Origin: Aurantiochytrium sp. KH105
Lineage: Eukaryota > Sar > Bigyra > Thraustochytrida > Thraustochytriidae
Direction of reading: 5' to 3'
NCBI GenBank assembly: GCA_003116975.1
Contig: BGKB01000046.1
Coordinates: forward strand, 248,001 to 312,000
DNA: 64,000 bases
Below, piece by piece: positions 62,691 through 64,000 of this stretch. How positions within the stretch are numbered: position 1 is the first letter of the stretch; each line of letters begins with the position of its first letter. The notes under the pieces were generated by a model. The model made no database searches and was not told the DNA's origin. It was given only the letters and a program-made list of their open reading frames with translations. A program made the translations under genes and the position numbers.

Positions 62691-64000
62691 ATGGCTGACG
62701 AGTCTACGACGAGCGCAGATCAGAGGCTTGCTACTCAGATGGACCCCGACGCCGCTCAACAAGGTCGGGATGAAGAGCAGCTGCACAAAGAACACTCTCT
62801 CGCAAGCACCGGGCACGACGCTACTACGAGTGCAGATGTTGCAGGAGAAAAAGAACAAGTTGCAGATCCTGCACTCGCAAGTTACGATCGCGACGAACAC
62901 GCACTGGACCCCAGCCATCTCTCAAACGATGTTGCTGCTGTCGCTTCTACGGTTTCGAACGACGAGGCTCATGATAAATCGACGGCAAAGAAGAATACCA
63001 GCGAGAGCGAAATTACTACTATTGCCGCTTCACAGGATGCCAACTGCACGCCTGTCGCAGATCTTTCCAACAAAGACAAGGCAGGCGCTGCCGCCCCTGG
63101 CATGGGGCATATTTCAAGCCTTGAGCGAGAGGACACCTCGACAAATCCCCAAGTCTCCGACGATGCCGAGACGGACGACAAACCTATTACGCCTTTGAAC
63201 GCCAATGATGATGAACTTGCATCCACTCTCAAAGACGCCATCCATGGGAACAACGATTCTGTTTCTCCTGTCGAACAGAACTCTCAGATCAACTCTTCAA
63301 TGTCTAAAGAAGCCGACCAACTGCCTGCACAAGTCAATTCTACCGCTTCCTCAATAGCCAACGCTGCAGGGGCAGCATTAGCTGAAACAGCTTCTTTGCA
63401 GACAACGCCATCGGTCAAGTCCTGCGAGCGCAAATCATCTCGAAAAGTCCTTCATGCAGAGTCATCTACCAAACTTGAGAATTCACCAGCGCACCAAACT
63501 GACTCGCGACCGCCATCGGAAACCACCTCTCAACCGATATCGGAGACTGCCTCGCAATCGCCATCGGAGACCGTCTCGAGGCCGCCATCGAGGACCAACT
63601 CGCGATCGCCATCGGTCTCGGAGACCAACTCGCAATCAACGTTTGCAATCCAAGCAAAAGACACGACGCCATCGCCTGCTCCCTCGCCTTCTCCCAACGA
63701 GTATCACAAAGAAAAGAAGGCGATGGTGCGCACCGCACAACCGTCGCCGCAAAAGCCACAAGAGCCTGCTGCACCAGCGAGCGAGGAGAGCCAGCTTGAG
63801 GAGCTCTTTCGTGTCTATGCGAGTGGTCTTGATCTCGTTTTTAGGCGGTATGCCTCGGCCGTCCTTGTGACAGGAACAACCTTTGAGCACATGGCTGTCG
63901 AGGCCGAATGCATGGATTTCGTCAAGTTCTATCGTATGTGCCGAGATTTCGGCGTTGCGCACGCAAAGGGGCTTTCCCAGGTCCAACTCAAGCATCTCTT
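62691..64000 (+). CDS. Ser/Thr/Gln-rich protein, 3' end beyond window
   Basis: The frame is open from ATG 62691 (MADESTTSADQRLATQ) for 436 codons to the window edge. An in-frame ATG at 62523 would add 56 Arg-rich residues, and the shorter start is preferred. Residues 1-360 are disordered and acidic/Ser/Thr-rich. An 8-residue repeat of the type S(R/Q)PPSET(T/V) lies near 272-316. At about residue 375 an ordered segment begins: LEELFRVYASGLDLVFRRYAS, then MDFVKFYRMCRDFGVAHAKG. Its F..YAS...M..FVKF.RDFG pattern recalls p25-alpha (TPPP)-like or other small helical modules of protists, but the domain is cut by the window end, so this is weak. Confidence 0.7.
   Translation, partial: MADESTTSADQRLATQMDPDAAQQGRDEEQLHKEHSLASTGHDATTSADVAGEKEQVADPALASYDRDEHALDPSHLSNDVAAVASTVSNDEAHDKSTAKKNTSESEITTIAASQDANCTPVADLSNKDKAGAAAPGMGHISSLEREDTSTNPQVSDDAETDDKPITPLNANDDELASTLKDAIHGNNDSVSPVEQNSQINSSMSKEADQLPAQVNSTASSIANAAGAALAETASLQTTPSVKSCERKSSRKVLHAESSTKLENSPAHQTDSRPPSETTSQPISETASQSPSETVSRPPSRTNSRSPSVSETNSQSTFAIQAKDTTPSPAPSPSPNEYHKEKKAMVRTAQPSPQKPQEPAAPASEESQLEELFRVYASGLDLVFRRYASAVLVTGTTFEHMAVEAECMDFVKFYRMCRDFGVAHAKGLSQVQLKHL
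63504..63640 (+). repeat. 24-bp coding repeat
   Basis: About five degenerate 24-bp units encode SRPPSETT-like octapeptides in the disordered region of the C-terminally cut protein. Confidence 0.85.

Noticed and set aside
1-64000. CRISPR array, tRNA, rRNA
   Set aside because: Tandem repeats here are microsatellites or coding repeats without unique spacers. I saw no cloverleaf-type or rRNA-like sequence, although a covariance-model search was not possible.

Overview
The window is nuclear DNA of a microbial eukaryote. Two genes are split by short GT-AG introns. The proteins include an EF-hand/cyclic-nucleotide-gated channel, a TBC-TLDc protein, a PGRMC-type heme-binding domain fused to cytochrome b5 reductase, and membrane proteins with long Pro-Thr (PT) stalks. 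Coding DNA is rich in G+C at third codon positions, and non-coding DNA is full of tetra- and pentanucleotide repeats. A heterotrophic stramenopile of the thraustochytrid (Labyrinthulea) type fits best, but this is inferred from gene content and style, with no rRNA or marker gene in the window. I see no tRNA, rRNA, CRISPR array, virus-like element or intact transposon.

Layout. 0-1.7 kb: non-coding DNA with a decayed protein-like stretch. 1.7-25.9 kb: the densest part. It holds an unknown protein (+), two tentative acid-rich ORFs (-), a longin/mu-homology adaptor-like gene (-, three exons) divergent from ribulose-phosphate 3-epimerase (+, two exons), a secreted unknown (-), a DUF1295/steroid-reductase-like membrane enzyme (-), a channel (-), a MAPR-cytochrome b5 reductase fusion (+), a membrane-anchored M14 carboxypeptidase (-), a small two-exon gene (-) and a Cys-rich/PT-stalk membrane protein (-). 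26-29 kb: GC-rich, repeat-laden, no defensible gene. 29-40 kb: a six-helix membrane protein (-), a tentative spliced gene (+), a diverged 367-bp tandem duplication, a shorter paralogue of the PT-stalk protein (+) and the TBC-TLDc gene (+). 40-60 kb: about 20 kb with no gene I can defend, made of GC-rich DNA with microsatellites and a few AT-rich or homopurine islands. 60-64 kb: an AGC-like protein kinase (+) and the first 436 codons of a disordered protein that runs off the window (+).

The genes look like independent single-gene units, not a pathway cluster. Shared themes are membrane traffic (the mu-chain-like adaptor and TBC-TLDc), membrane redox/sterol chemistry (the MAPR-b5 reductase fusion and the DUF1295 protein) and cell-surface proteins (carboxypeptidase, two PT-stalk proteins, the secreted 242-residue protein). 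The most novel items are the adaptor gene, whose longin domain appears only after splicing; the pair of PT-stalk proteins sharing a tandem six-cysteine module; and the fusion of a PGRMC-like protein to its usual reductase partner.
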